Positions 22,934 through 31,600 of a stretch of DNA of 39,149 nucleotides are shown here, one piece after another. The notes under the pieces were generated by a model. It saw only the letters and a list, made by a program, of their open reading frames with translations. It was not told where the DNA came from and made no database searches. The translations under genes were made by a program, and so were the position numbers. Each line of letters opens with the position of its first letter. Within the stretch, counting starts at the first letter, position 1. Source of the stretch: an uncultured Christensenella sp. (GTDB lineage Bacteria; Bacillota; Clostridia; Christensenellales; Borkfalkiaceae); contig CAJUHC010000010.1 in the NCBI GenBank assembly GCA_910586345.1, positions 1 through 39,149 of the forward strand. Reading direction: 5' to 3'.

Positions 22934-23155
22934 ATGTTTGAAGAAGTAGCTAAAATTTTGTCCGAGCAGTTAGGAATATCGCAGGAAAAAATTAAACCGG
23001 ACAGCGACATAGTAAAAGATTTGGGCGCGGACTCTCTCGACGTCGTAGAGCTTTTAATGACGCTTGAAGACAATACGGGTAAAACCATTCCCGAAGATAA
23101 GGTTACGGACGTAAAGACCGTTTCCGACGTCGTAAATATTCTTCAATCTTTATAA
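22934..23155 (+). CDS. acpP: Acyl carrier protein
   Basis: The 73-residue acidic protein has the four-helix ACP pattern and the phosphopantetheine attachment motif GADSLD with Ser34. It carries growing acyl chains in type II fatty acid synthesis. It stands alone, with its own promoter and terminator, and no other fatty acid gene is in the window. The SD ACGGAG is 8 nt before the ATG. Confidence 0.96.
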   Translation: MFEEVAKILSEQLGISQEKIKPDSDIVKDLGADSLDVVELLMTLEDNTGKTIPEDKVTDVKTVSDVVNILQSL

Positions 23156-23174
23156 TTTAATACTGATTATTTAT

Positions 23175-23212
23175 AAGTCAACGGCATTTTTTAAATGCCG
23201 TTGACTTTTTTT
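23175..23212 (+). terminator. Terminator after acpP
   Basis: A 15-bp perfect stem (23175-23189 with 23193-23207), a 3-nt T loop and a T run make this a strong terminator. It lies tail-to-tail between acpP and the minus-strand XRE gene, but the minus-strand exit is less T-rich. Confidence 0.92.
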
Positions 23213-23432
23213 AATCGTCTGAAATACCTAAAATATAATCCGCAGACACGTCGAAGTAACACGCTATTTTAAATATCGCTTCCGCACCGGGTTCCTGTTT
23301 GCCCGTTTCCCAATAACTGATGGAGGCATTGCTTAATTGTAACTCTTTTGCGAGTAAATTCTGCCCGATTCCTTTTTCGTTCCGTAAAAACTTTATTCTT
23401 TCACCGACTAATTTTTTATTAAAAGCTTTCAT
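23211..23432 (-). CDS. XRE-family repressor, divergent from the LemA module
   Basis: This 73-residue protein is a single Cro/CI-type helix-turn-helix: GERIKFLRNEKGIGQNLLA, the recognition helix segment NASISYWETGKQEPG, and the family ending ACYFDVSADYILG. It has no other domain. Its upstream region carries two copies of a TTCTAAT-type palindrome, one of them inside the promoter of the divergent membrane-protein/LemA operon. It is therefore very likely both autoregulator and repressor of that operon. Confidence 0.9.
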   Translation of the reverse strand: MKAFNKKLVGERIKFLRNEKGIGQNLLAKELQLSNASISYWETGKQEPGAEAIFKIACYFDVSADYILGISDD

Positions 23433-23440
23433 TATTAAAA

Positions 23441-23495
23441 TTCTAATAGTAATTAGTATAATTTACTTGACTTCTAATTATAATTAGAATATTAT
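23441..23495. promoter_or_regulatory. Paired palindromic operators and promoter of the LemA module
   Basis: A perfect 18-bp palindrome, TTCTAATTATAATTAGAA, occupies 23472-23489. On the plus strand it fills the whole spacer between TTGACT (23467-23472) and TATTAT (23490-23495). A related, imperfect copy, TTCTAATAGTAATTAGTA, lies at 23441-23458, 31 bp (three turns) away and next to the XRE start codon. A second possible plus-strand promoter (TTGACG at 23510, TAGAAT at 23533) lies too close to the SD to be convincing. Confidence 0.82.
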
Positions 23496-23555
23496 AGATT
23501 TGTAATTCATTGACGAATTATGTAATATTTTGTAGAATAAAGGAGAAAAAGTTTG

Positions 23556-25289
23556 ATGGATGATGAAATCTTAGAACCGCTCAGAGAGTATGCAACGTCG
23601 CTGAGAGAGAAACACAAAGCCGTTACGGAAGAGTATTTTGATGAACTCGTCAAAAAATCTGGCGTTGATGCAGACGCTAACGCTGAAACCGTGGCAAAAT
23701 ACAAAGACGTAATGTCAAAACTTAACGACGCGAACAAATACGTTAAAAAGTTTAAGAATATACGTCTGGCTCTGATATTTTGTATAATCGCGCTCGGTAT
23801 CGTCGAGATTGCAACGTTTCAGTTGTTTTCCGGGACTATTAAGTGGCTCAGTATCTTTTTGCCGATAGTGTGCGGTTTAGGTGCAATCGCGTTAATCGTA
23901 GTTATCTGCGTGGTTATAAACAAGAGGATAAAAGCGGGTTCGTCGCAGGCTGACGAATTGAGAGAGCAGGCGAACCAACTCGAACAGGAAGCTTGGGCGC
24001 AATTATATCCTTTGAATTCGCTGTACGATTGGAATATCCCCGGCGAACTTATTTCCAAAGCCGTACCGCAGATTCAGATTGACAAATACTTCGATTCGGA
24101 CAAGTTCAAGTATTTTGAAACCAACTTTGCTCTTTCGGGCGAAGTCGACGATTGCAGGTCTGTATACTGCGTACGCACGGGTAATTCGGGCGGAAACCCG
24201 TTTCTTCTCGTACGTTATCTTACGCAGGATTGGATACAGCAGAGATACGACGGTAGTCTTACCGTTTCCTGGACCGAAACGGTGCGCAATTCCGACGGTT
24301 CAGTGGACGTCGTAACAAAATCGGAAACGCTCAGAGCGTCGGTTTATAAACCCAAGCCCGACTACGGCTTTTCGACAAGGCTTTATTACGGCAATGACGC
24401 CGCGCCCGATTTGAGGTTTACGCGTGAGCCCGTTGTTCCCGCAGGTGCCGACGATAAAAAGATTCAGGCAATTGTCAAGAAAGGCGAAAAACAGCTTGAA
24501 AAGAAGACGAGGGAAGCCGTCAAGAAAGGTACGCAGTACAACAAACTTGCTAACAGCGAGTTCGAAGTGCTTTTCGGCGCAGACGACAGAACCAACGAAA
24601 TGCAGTTCCGTATGTTGTTTACTCCGCTTGCCCAGCAGAATGAAGTTAAAATAATAAAGAACAGCGTTTACGGCGACGATTTCTCGTTCTATAAGTTCGG
24701 CAAAATAAACGTTATACGTTCCGCTCACGGCGCGTCGCTCGACATAGACGCGAATCCGACGAATTTCCTTCGTTTCGACTTGCAGGCGGCAAGGGAATTC
24801 TTTATCGATTATAACGTCAACTATTTCAAATCGGTTTATTTCGATTTTGCTCCGCTTTTGGCTATTCCTCTGTATCAGCAGGAAGAACCTCAGCAGAAAT
24901 ACGAATATTGCGGAAAGCGCAACGGTCTGGCGGAATGGGAATTGGAATCGCTTGCCAACTTCTATAACCACGATTTGCTTACCGACCCCGAAACGGCAGT
25001 CGGCGCGATAATCAAAACCAAGATAATTCAAAGCGGAGAAAACGGCGCGACTGCGGTAATTACAGGTCACTCGTTCAGAGCTTACGAAAGAGTGGATTAC
25101 GTCTCTGTAAGATGTTCGAACGGCAATTATTACGACGTAGCCGTTCCCTGGATAGAGTATATCCCAGTTCAGAAAATGACGCAGATGTCCGTTAACGCTA
25201 CAGAAATGACGAGAAAAGATTTCATCGATTCCGACGAAGGAAGCGACAGCGTTATATTCGTAAACGGACTTAAAGCGTCGTTACAATAA
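23556..25289 (+). CDS. Membrane protein of unknown function paired with LemA
   Basis: The protein is about 577 residues. It begins with a charged, probably helical or coiled-coil N-terminus (1-65), followed by two membrane helices (about 70-90 and 96-120). A long domain without further membrane segments follows, rich in Tyr and Asp. A Lys/Glu-rich helix occurs near 305-330 (KKGEKQLEKKTREAVKKG). I recognise no enzyme motif. Proteins with two N-terminal helices and a large soluble part often neighbour LemA genes, for example some DUF3137-type proteins, but I cannot confirm membership. A TTG three bases upstream is an alternative start; AAAGGAG lies before both. Confidence 0.8.
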   Translation: MDDEILEPLREYATSLREKHKAVTEEYFDELVKKSGVDADANAETVAKYKDVMSKLNDANKYVKKFKNIRLALIFCIIALGIVEIATFQLFSGTIKWLSIFLPIVCGLGAIALIVVICVVINKRIKAGSSQADELREQANQLEQEAWAQLYPLNSLYDWNIPGELISKAVPQIQIDKYFDSDKFKYFETNFALSGEVDDCRSVYCVRTGNSGGNPFLLVRYLTQDWIQQRYDGSLTVSWTETVRNSDGSVDVVTKSETLRASVYKPKPDYGFSTRLYYGNDAAPDLRFTREPVVPAGADDKKIQAIVKKGEKQLEKKTREAVKKGTQYNKLANSEFEVLFGADDRTNEMQFRMLFTPLAQQNEVKIIKNSVYGDDFSFYKFGKINVIRSAHGASLDIDANPTNFLRFDLQAAREFFIDYNVNYFKSVYFDFAPLLAIPLYQQEEPQQKYEYCGKRNGLAEWELESLANFYNHDLLTDPETAVGAIIKTKIIQSGENGATAVITGHSFRAYERVDYVSVRCSNGNYYDVAVPWIEYIPVQKMTQMSVNATEMTRKDFIDSDEGSDSVIFVNGLKASLQ

Positions 25290-25318
25290 AAAATAAAAAA
25301 ACAAAGGAGAATATAAAA

Positions 25319-25981
25319 ATGGCAAACGCACTTGACGAAGTATCCGGACCCGTAAACGAAGAGGGCAGGGATATAAACGTAATTTCTAAGCAGATTCCCG
25401 TTAAAGTCGGGGTTGGTTCGACGATTTTCGAAGTAATACTCTGGGTTTTGGGAATTATCCCCGGACTTGTATTTCTCATTATGAAAATAAAAGCGGGCGA
25501 GTATTTCAGAAAGCTCGAACAGCGTATTCAGCACGACGCTTCGCAAATAGATAACTATATCGAACAGAGAGTGGTAATATTGCAAAATACCGCTAAAATT
25601 ATGGAGAAAGCTATCGAGCTCGATAAAGAAACGCTGACGCAGATTGCCGCGTACAGAGGCGGAAGAAACGCCGACGCAGAGAGAAACGAAACTGCTCAGA
25701 AAGTGGACAATATGTACGCGCAGTTCAATATGGCTCTCGAAAATTATCCCGAACTCAAAGCACACGACGAAATTAAGGACGCTATGCGCCAGAACTCGTA
25801 TCTCCAAAAAGAAATAACGGCGGCGCGCGAAATTTACAACGATACCGTCAACACCTGGAACAGAGATATTCAGATTTGGCCCACGAAAATGATTGTAGCT
25901 GCTAAACAGGGCTACACCACGAGAATTCCTTTCTCGACTTCTAAAGAAATGAAACAAAAAGCGAGAGAAGTAATATTCTGA
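25319..25981 (+). CDS. LemA-family protein
   Basis: The 220-residue protein has one hydrophobic segment (about 38-58), then a long helical bundle. It shows the LemA hallmarks: ALENYPELKAHDEIKDAMRQ followed by a helix and AAREIYNDTVNTWNRDIQIWP. LemA proteins are membrane-anchored helical proteins of unsettled function. Unlike most members, it has about 35 residues before the membrane helix. It follows the membrane protein gene by 29 bp with an AAAGGAG SD and a shared terminator, so the two form a two-gene operon under the XRE repressor. Confidence 0.88.
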   Translation: MANALDEVSGPVNEEGRDINVISKQIPVKVGVGSTIFEVILWVLGIIPGLVFLIMKIKAGEYFRKLEQRIQHDASQIDNYIEQRVVILQNTAKIMEKAIELDKETLTQIAAYRGGRNADAERNETAQKVDNMYAQFNMALENYPELKAHDEIKDAMRQNSYLQKEITAAREIYNDTVNTWNRDIQIWPTKMIVAAKQGYTTRIPFSTSKEMKQKAREVIF

Positions 25982-25991
25982 TAGCGACAAA

Positions 25992-26027
25992 CAAAGCGCC
26001 GCGGCTGAAAGCCGCGGCGCTTTGTTT
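25992..26027. terminator. Strong bidirectional terminator
   Basis: A GC-rich perfect 15-bp stem (25992-26006 with 26010-26024) has a GAA loop and a TTTGTTT or equivalent exit on both strands. It ends the LemA operon and the convergent leuS gene. Confidence 0.92.
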
Positions 26028-26028
26028 A

Positions 26029-28437
26029 TCAGAGTATTATATTTATAAGTCTTTTCGGTACTAAAATAAATTTCCTGATTTGTTTGTCTGCAATGAGGGG
26101 AGCGATACTATCGTGTGATTTCACAAGCTCTTCGATTTCGTCTGCGGGCATATCCGCGGGCACGGTTATTTTCGCTTTTATTTTACTGTTAATCTGCACT
26201 GCGTATTCGAACGTGTCCTCACCGCATTTTTCAGGGTCGTAGGACGGCCAGCTTTCGTACGCGATAGTTCCGTCGTGCCATAAAACCGTAGTCCATATTT
26301 CCTCGGTCAGGAACGGTATAACGGGATTTAACAGCTTTATGAGTCCTTCCGCGTATTCGAGCGGGAAATTGCGTCCCTCGCTTATTTCCTTATAAACGGC
26401 GTTTACGAAAATCATCATCTGCGAAATCGCGGTATTGACTTTCATTGCTTCGTAATCTTCACCGACTTTCTTGACAGTCTGGTTGTAAATTTTTTCAAGG
26501 TTGGGGTTCGGAGCGGGGGTGATTGCTTCGAGTTCGCAGTAAAGTCTGTAAATTCTGTCTATGAATTTTTTTACTCCCTCGATATTCGCCGTGTTCCAGG
26601 GTTTGGTGTCGGCAACGGGACCCATAAACATTTCGTACATACGAAGAACGTCCGCGCCGTAATCTTTTATAATGTCGTCGGGATTTATTACGTTGCCTAA
26701 ACTCTTAGACATTTTGTTTCCGTCCTCGCCGAGTATCATACCCTGATGGAAAAGCTTTTTAAACGGTTCTTTGCAAGGAACCAAACCTTTGTCGAATAAA
26801 AAATTGTTCCAAAAGCGCGAGTAGAGCAGGTGTCCTACCAAATGTTCTTTACCGCCGATATAGAAATCAACGGGCATCCAGTGTTTTAAAAGTTCGTAAT
26901 CCGCAAACGCTTCGCTGTTATGCGGGTCGCAGTATCTCAAAAAATACCAGCTCGAACCCGCCGAACCGGGCATCGTCGTAGTTTCGCGTTTTCCTTTTAA
27001 ATCTCCGATTGTGACGTTGACCCAATCTTGCGCGTTTTCAAGCGGAGCGTTGCCTCCGTGCGCTTTATAGTCGTCCATTTCGGGGAGAGTGAGAGGGAGT
27101 TCGCCGTCGGACAAAAGCACGGTTTCGCCGTTTTCGAGGTGAATAACGGGCAGAGGTTCGCCCCAGTATCTCTGCCGCGCGAAAATCCACTCGCGCAGTT
27201 TATACGTAACAGTCTTTTTACCGCAGCCGTGTTCGGTAAGCCACTCGGCCATTTTGTCTATGGCTTGTTCTTTTTCGAGTCCGTTTAAGAAATCCGAGTT
27301 TATATGCTTTCCGTCGCCTGTGTAGGCTTCTTGCGATACGTCTCCGCCTTCGAGCACCTGAACGACGGGAATATCGAATTTTTTTGCAAATTCGTAATCG
27401 CGCGTATCGTGCGCGGGTACCGCCATAATCGCGCCCGTACCGTAAGAGGTGAGTACGTAGTCGGAAATATATACGGGAATTTTATTTCCGTTTACGGGGT
27501 TCACCGCATACGCTCCCGTAAATACGCCCGTCTTTTCCTTATTGAGGTCGGTTCTCTCCAAATCGGACTTGCTTGCGCATATGTTTTTATATTCTTCGAC
27601 TTCGTTTTTCCGGGCGGGAGAAGTAATTTCGTCAATCAATTTATGTTCGGGCGCGAGTACGCAGTAGGTAACTCCGAACAGCGTATCGCATCTCGTTGTG
27701 AATACGGTAAAGATTTTGTCCGTTCCGTCGACTTTAAATTCGACGTTTGCGCCGACAGACTTTCCTATCCAGTTTCTCTGCGCGGTTTTAGAAGCTTCGG
27801 GCCAGTCTAATTCGTTCAGACCTTCTAAAAGTTTTTCGGCGTACTTGTTTATGTCGATGACCCATTGTTTCATATTTTTACGGACGACGGGATAACCTCC
27901 GCGCTCCGACTTGCCGTCGATAATTTCATCGTTTGCGAGAACGGTGCCGAGTTCCTCGCACCAATTTACGGGCGTTTCTACGTATCTTGCGAGTCCCGCT
28001 TCGTAAAGCTGTTTGAATATCCACTGCGTCCACTTGAAATAGGAGGGGTCGCAGGTCGAAACGGTATTATCCCAGTCGTAAGTAAGTCCGAGCATTTTCA
28101 GCTGTTCCGTAAAAGTTTTTATGTTTTCCTGCGTGAAGCCTTCGGGATTGCGTCCCGTCTTTATTGCGAACTGTTCCGCAGGCAGTCCGAAGCTGTCGAA
28201 ACCGATAGGGTGCAAAACATTGTAACCCTGCATTCGTTTCATTCTCGCAAGAATATCGGTTGCGGTGTAACCCTCAGGATGTCCTACGTGAAGCCCCGCT
28301 CCCGAAGGATATGGGAACATATCCAGAACATAGTACTTGGGTTTTGAGAAATCTCTTAAATCGGTACGGAAAGTTTTGTTTTCGTCCCAATATTTAATCC
28401 ATTTTTTTTCAACTGCATTAAAATCGGTGTAAGCCAT
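26029..28437 (-). CDS. leuS: Leucine--tRNA ligase
   Basis: This class I synthetase charges tRNA-Leu. The 802-residue protein has the HIGH-type motif in PYPSGAGLHVGHPEG (about 42-56), a CP1 editing domain with VPAHDTRDYEFAKKF, the WYFLRYCDPHN block, KMSKSLGN near 574-581, and the C-terminal anticodon-binding domain ending in a short tail. The SD is AAGGA, about 10 nt before the ATG. The leader is only about 20 nt, so there is no T-box, although many Bacillota control leuS that way. Confidence 0.97.
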   Translation of the reverse strand: MAYTDFNAVEKKWIKYWDENKTFRTDLRDFSKPKYYVLDMFPYPSGAGLHVGHPEGYTATDILARMKRMQGYNVLHPIGFDSFGLPAEQFAIKTGRNPEGFTQENIKTFTEQLKMLGLTYDWDNTVSTCDPSYFKWTQWIFKQLYEAGLARYVETPVNWCEELGTVLANDEIIDGKSERGGYPVVRKNMKQWVIDINKYAEKLLEGLNELDWPEASKTAQRNWIGKSVGANVEFKVDGTDKIFTVFTTRCDTLFGVTYCVLAPEHKLIDEITSPARKNEVEEYKNICASKSDLERTDLNKEKTGVFTGAYAVNPVNGNKIPVYISDYVLTSYGTGAIMAVPAHDTRDYEFAKKFDIPVVQVLEGGDVSQEAYTGDGKHINSDFLNGLEKEQAIDKMAEWLTEHGCGKKTVTYKLREWIFARQRYWGEPLPVIHLENGETVLLSDGELPLTLPEMDDYKAHGGNAPLENAQDWVNVTIGDLKGKRETTTMPGSAGSSWYFLRYCDPHNSEAFADYELLKHWMPVDFYIGGKEHLVGHLLYSRFWNNFLFDKGLVPCKEPFKKLFHQGMILGEDGNKMSKSLGNVINPDDIIKDYGADVLRMYEMFMGPVADTKPWNTANIEGVKKFIDRIYRLYCELEAITPAPNPNLEKIYNQTVKKVGEDYEAMKVNTAISQMMIFVNAVYKEISEGRNFPLEYAEGLIKLLNPVIPFLTEEIWTTVLWHDGTIAYESWPSYDPEKCGEDTFEYAVQINSKIKAKITVPADMPADEIEELVKSHDSIAPLIADKQIRKFILVPKRLINIIL

Positions 28438-28465
28438 AAAATTTTTTCCTTGAATTATTTATTCA

Positions 28466-28494
28466 ATTATACTCAATCCACTTAGATTTAGCAA
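28466..28494 (-). promoter_or_regulatory. leuS promoter
   Basis: On the minus strand, TTGCTA (complement of 28489-28494), a 17-bp spacer and TATAAT (complement of 28466-28471) give a transcription start about 20 nt before the leuS ATG. Confidence 0.78.
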
Positions 28495-28527
28495 ATAATT
28501 TGACTTAAAAATTTTTTTCAAAAGTGG

Positions 28528-28556
28528 TTGAAAACTTTCATAAAATGTTTTATAAT
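28528..28556 (+). promoter_or_regulatory. Promoter of the 1481-residue lipoprotein gene
   Basis: TTGAAA (28528-28533), a 17-bp spacer and TATAAT (28551-28556) form a strong promoter. The leader is about 85 nt; it contains an ACCGTATTAGAAATAACGGT imperfect hairpin (around 28585-28604) of unknown importance. Confidence 0.78.
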
Positions 28557-28647
28557 TACATTGCGCTGTGCGTATTTTGTTGAACCGTATTAGAAATAAC
28601 GGTTAAAATACATCGGCAGAATAAAACATTTGTCACGGGAGAAAAAT

Positions 28648-31600
28648 ATGAAAAAAATCGGAAAATGCTTAATAGCGCTTCTTTTTATTTTTGCGCTGTT
28701 TTGCGGCGGTATATCCGTGCTCACGGCTTGCTCGGATAATAATGTTGTGCTTGAATCCATAAGCGTTACGAAAAAACCGTCAAAAACGGTGTATGTCGTG
28801 AACGAATCTTTCGTTCAGACGGGAATGGAAGTGACGGCCGGCTATTCGGACGGAACGGAAAGATTGCTCGGTCAGGACGAATATACTTGCAGTGTACCGA
28901 AGTTCGGTGTTCCGACAGGTAAGTTCGAAACGAGCCAGACCGTTACAGTTTCGTATACAGAAGGTGAAATAGTTAAATCAACCGAGTTTTCGGTTACGGT
29001 AACGAATAAAGTCACTTCGGTTGAAATACTGAGCGGACCCGATAAAACCGAATATTATCCGGGGGAATATTTTAATCCCGCAGGACTTAAAATCAAAGCG
29101 GTTTTCCAGAACGGTTCGCAGTCGGAAATAGAAATCGGCGAAAGCAACGCGGCTTTTTCGGTAACGGAAATTTCTGCGGGTACGGAATGCGTTACCGTTA
29201 CGTACGGCGGTTACGGTTTTACAATTGATATTGCCGTCAAAAACGGCATTTACATAGAAGCGGAAACAGGTTTGCTGAACGGTAAGCCCGTAAGCGACGA
29301 TAACGCTAGGACCCTTTCTTATGAAACCGTAAAAGGGCTTGTTTTACAGCTTTACGAATCGCATCTTAAAGTTGCTTACGGTAAAAAACTCGGTGAAATA
29401 AAAAAAGCCGAACTTATCGCTTCGGGGGTTAAGGATGTCGAATCCAAACTTTCAGAGTATTATGCTTCCGAGGAATATAAGACTGCTCTCGAAAATTATA
29501 CTGCGACGAACGAATTCAAAGAATTGTCCGAGGCGTATAAAAGCGGTACGAACTCGGATATAGGAGAATGGAACTATATCCGCGATTTGGCGCGTTATAA
29601 AGCTCACGGCGATTCTTACGTAGGCGAACTGAAAAAGAACGACGAAATTTCTTTCGTGTTCGAAGCTGACAAAGCGGGAACAGGCAGTATAGCTTTCCGC
29701 CTTGCTTCGACGTACCTTATCCGCGATAACGGAGAATGGCTTCCTATCGAAATGGGCGCGGTTCGCTTTGACAAGGTTTGCGAATTTTATGTAAACGGCG
29801 TAAAAGCCGACGTTTCGAGCGGCGGCGAGATAGCGGGAGGCAAAACCGAAGACGGTTCTCCTAACGAAATATTATGGACTAATTGGAACGAAGTCAAATT
29901 CAACGGCGTAAGTTTCGTCGAGGGACGTAACGTTATACGGCTTCGTATGCTCGAACACAATCTCGTATCTCCCGCGCAAAAAGACAATAAGGCGATACCG
30001 AATATCGATAGCCTTATCATCAGCGCGGACGGCGACGCCGTAATAAGCGGATACGATAACAGCGCGGAATTCAGTTACAAAGTTAATTCAATCGCACTTG
30101 AAAAATCCGAAGATAAGGTAGAATTAAAGGTTGAGGGAGATATCTCTGTAAACACGGGTTATATAGAGGATTTGTTCAATATAAAACTCGGCGCGGTAGA
30201 TATGTCGGTCGACGTCGCGGGAGGCAAATTCACCGCTTATGCTGACGTATCGGCTTTAACGGCAAATGCGGACGGATATGCTCTTACAATATTAGGCAAG
30301 ACTGTTGAGGCGGGCGATATAGATATAACGTCCGGTACGGTCAGCGCTTATAAAGATTACAGACTGGACACGCAGAACTTTGTAAAGCTGATAGTCGAGG
30401 ACAATACTCACGGCGTACGTCTTGACAGCGCCGAGATAGCGAACCCCGAAGTTACGCTCGGATTGAGAGACGGAAAACCGCATATAATCATAGGCGGAGG
30501 CGTTTATTCGGCAACGGTGCAGGGTTTCGATTTGACGGTTCCCGAAGACGTAAGGCAGATAAGATTGGAAATAGCTTCGGCAGTAAAAGATTTGTATCTT
30601 TTCGACGTGCAGTTGTTCGGTGAGCCATACAATACGGTTATTCCCGACGGAACGCATACCGTCAATGTTTTGGACGACAACAAGTTTGAAATAGTATGCG
30701 ATATTTCCAAACTCGGTATAGACAACGGTTACGGAGTTCATTTTAATAAAAAGGGTTACGGCAAAGATAACGACTTTAATTCACAAAACTTCCCGAATTT
30801 CAAAGAACTCAAACTTATCTCGCTCACGGAAGGCTCAACGAAATACGAAATTTTCTATAACGATAAGGACAGCGGACATTCTTTCGACTGGGATACGCTT
30901 GCGGTTTTTGTTTCCGATATTCACGGCTATAATAATGAAAATATTTCTCTTGAAAAATCCGCCGACGGTAAAATATATGCGGTAATCAGCGGTAAATACG
31001 AAGCGTATACGAAAGAGGAAATGGAAGCGGAGCTTCTCAAAATCAAAGCAGATTACAGATACGATGAAGCGCTCGGCAACATTACGAACATTACCGTACC
31101 CCTCGCGGGTAAAATAACTTCGCAGGTTTTCGAAGGCGAAAACGGCGGGACGTATACAATCAAACTCGATATAAGCGACGCAAGAGACGGAAAAATTTTC
31201 TTCCATCTCGATTTCAACGAAGGTAAAACAAATTTTGTCTGCAAGCTCACAGACGACGAAATTAAAAGACAGGTCGAAACTTCGTCGTATAGATATAAAC
31301 TTTATACAACTTCCGGAACAGGCAGTGTCGGCGGTTGGGCAGACGGGCTCGTTGCCGTTGAGATAGTTAATCTGCAAACTCCGTCATACGGCACGGCTGA
31401 GATTGAAGGTTTCGAAAAGGTCGGAGACAGGGTATATCTTGTTATATCGGGTTCTTACGTCAATCATACCGCCGAATCACTCAAAAGTCTTATTACTTCG
31501 CTCACGTTCCAAAAATCAGACGATTTAGACGGAGAAGAAGTTTGCGCCTCGTTAGACAACGTAACCGTAACTGTGGACGACGGAAAATATTTTATCAGGT

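Noticed and set aside
23510..23538. Alternative promoter TTGACG-17-TAGAAT for the membrane protein gene
   Set aside because: Its transcription start would fall within or after the AAAGGAG SD, removing the ribosome-binding site; the promoter at 23467-23495 is more consistent.
24300..25990. Long minus-strand frames opposite the membrane protein/LemA genes
   Set aside because: Antisense shadows with no start signals; the plus-strand products have coherent membrane and LemA features and good SDs.
27028..28347. Plus-strand open frames opposite leuS (27028-27288, 27304-27810, 27865-28347)
   Set aside because: They lie wholly antisense to a well-supported leuS, have no SD or promoter, and encode low-complexity, Phe/Arg-rich products typical of shadow frames.
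28438..28530. Possible T-box or other riboswitch before leuS
   Set aside because: The promoter lies only about 20 nt before the start codon, so there is no room for a T-box; no T-box core sequence or antiterminator hairpin is seen.
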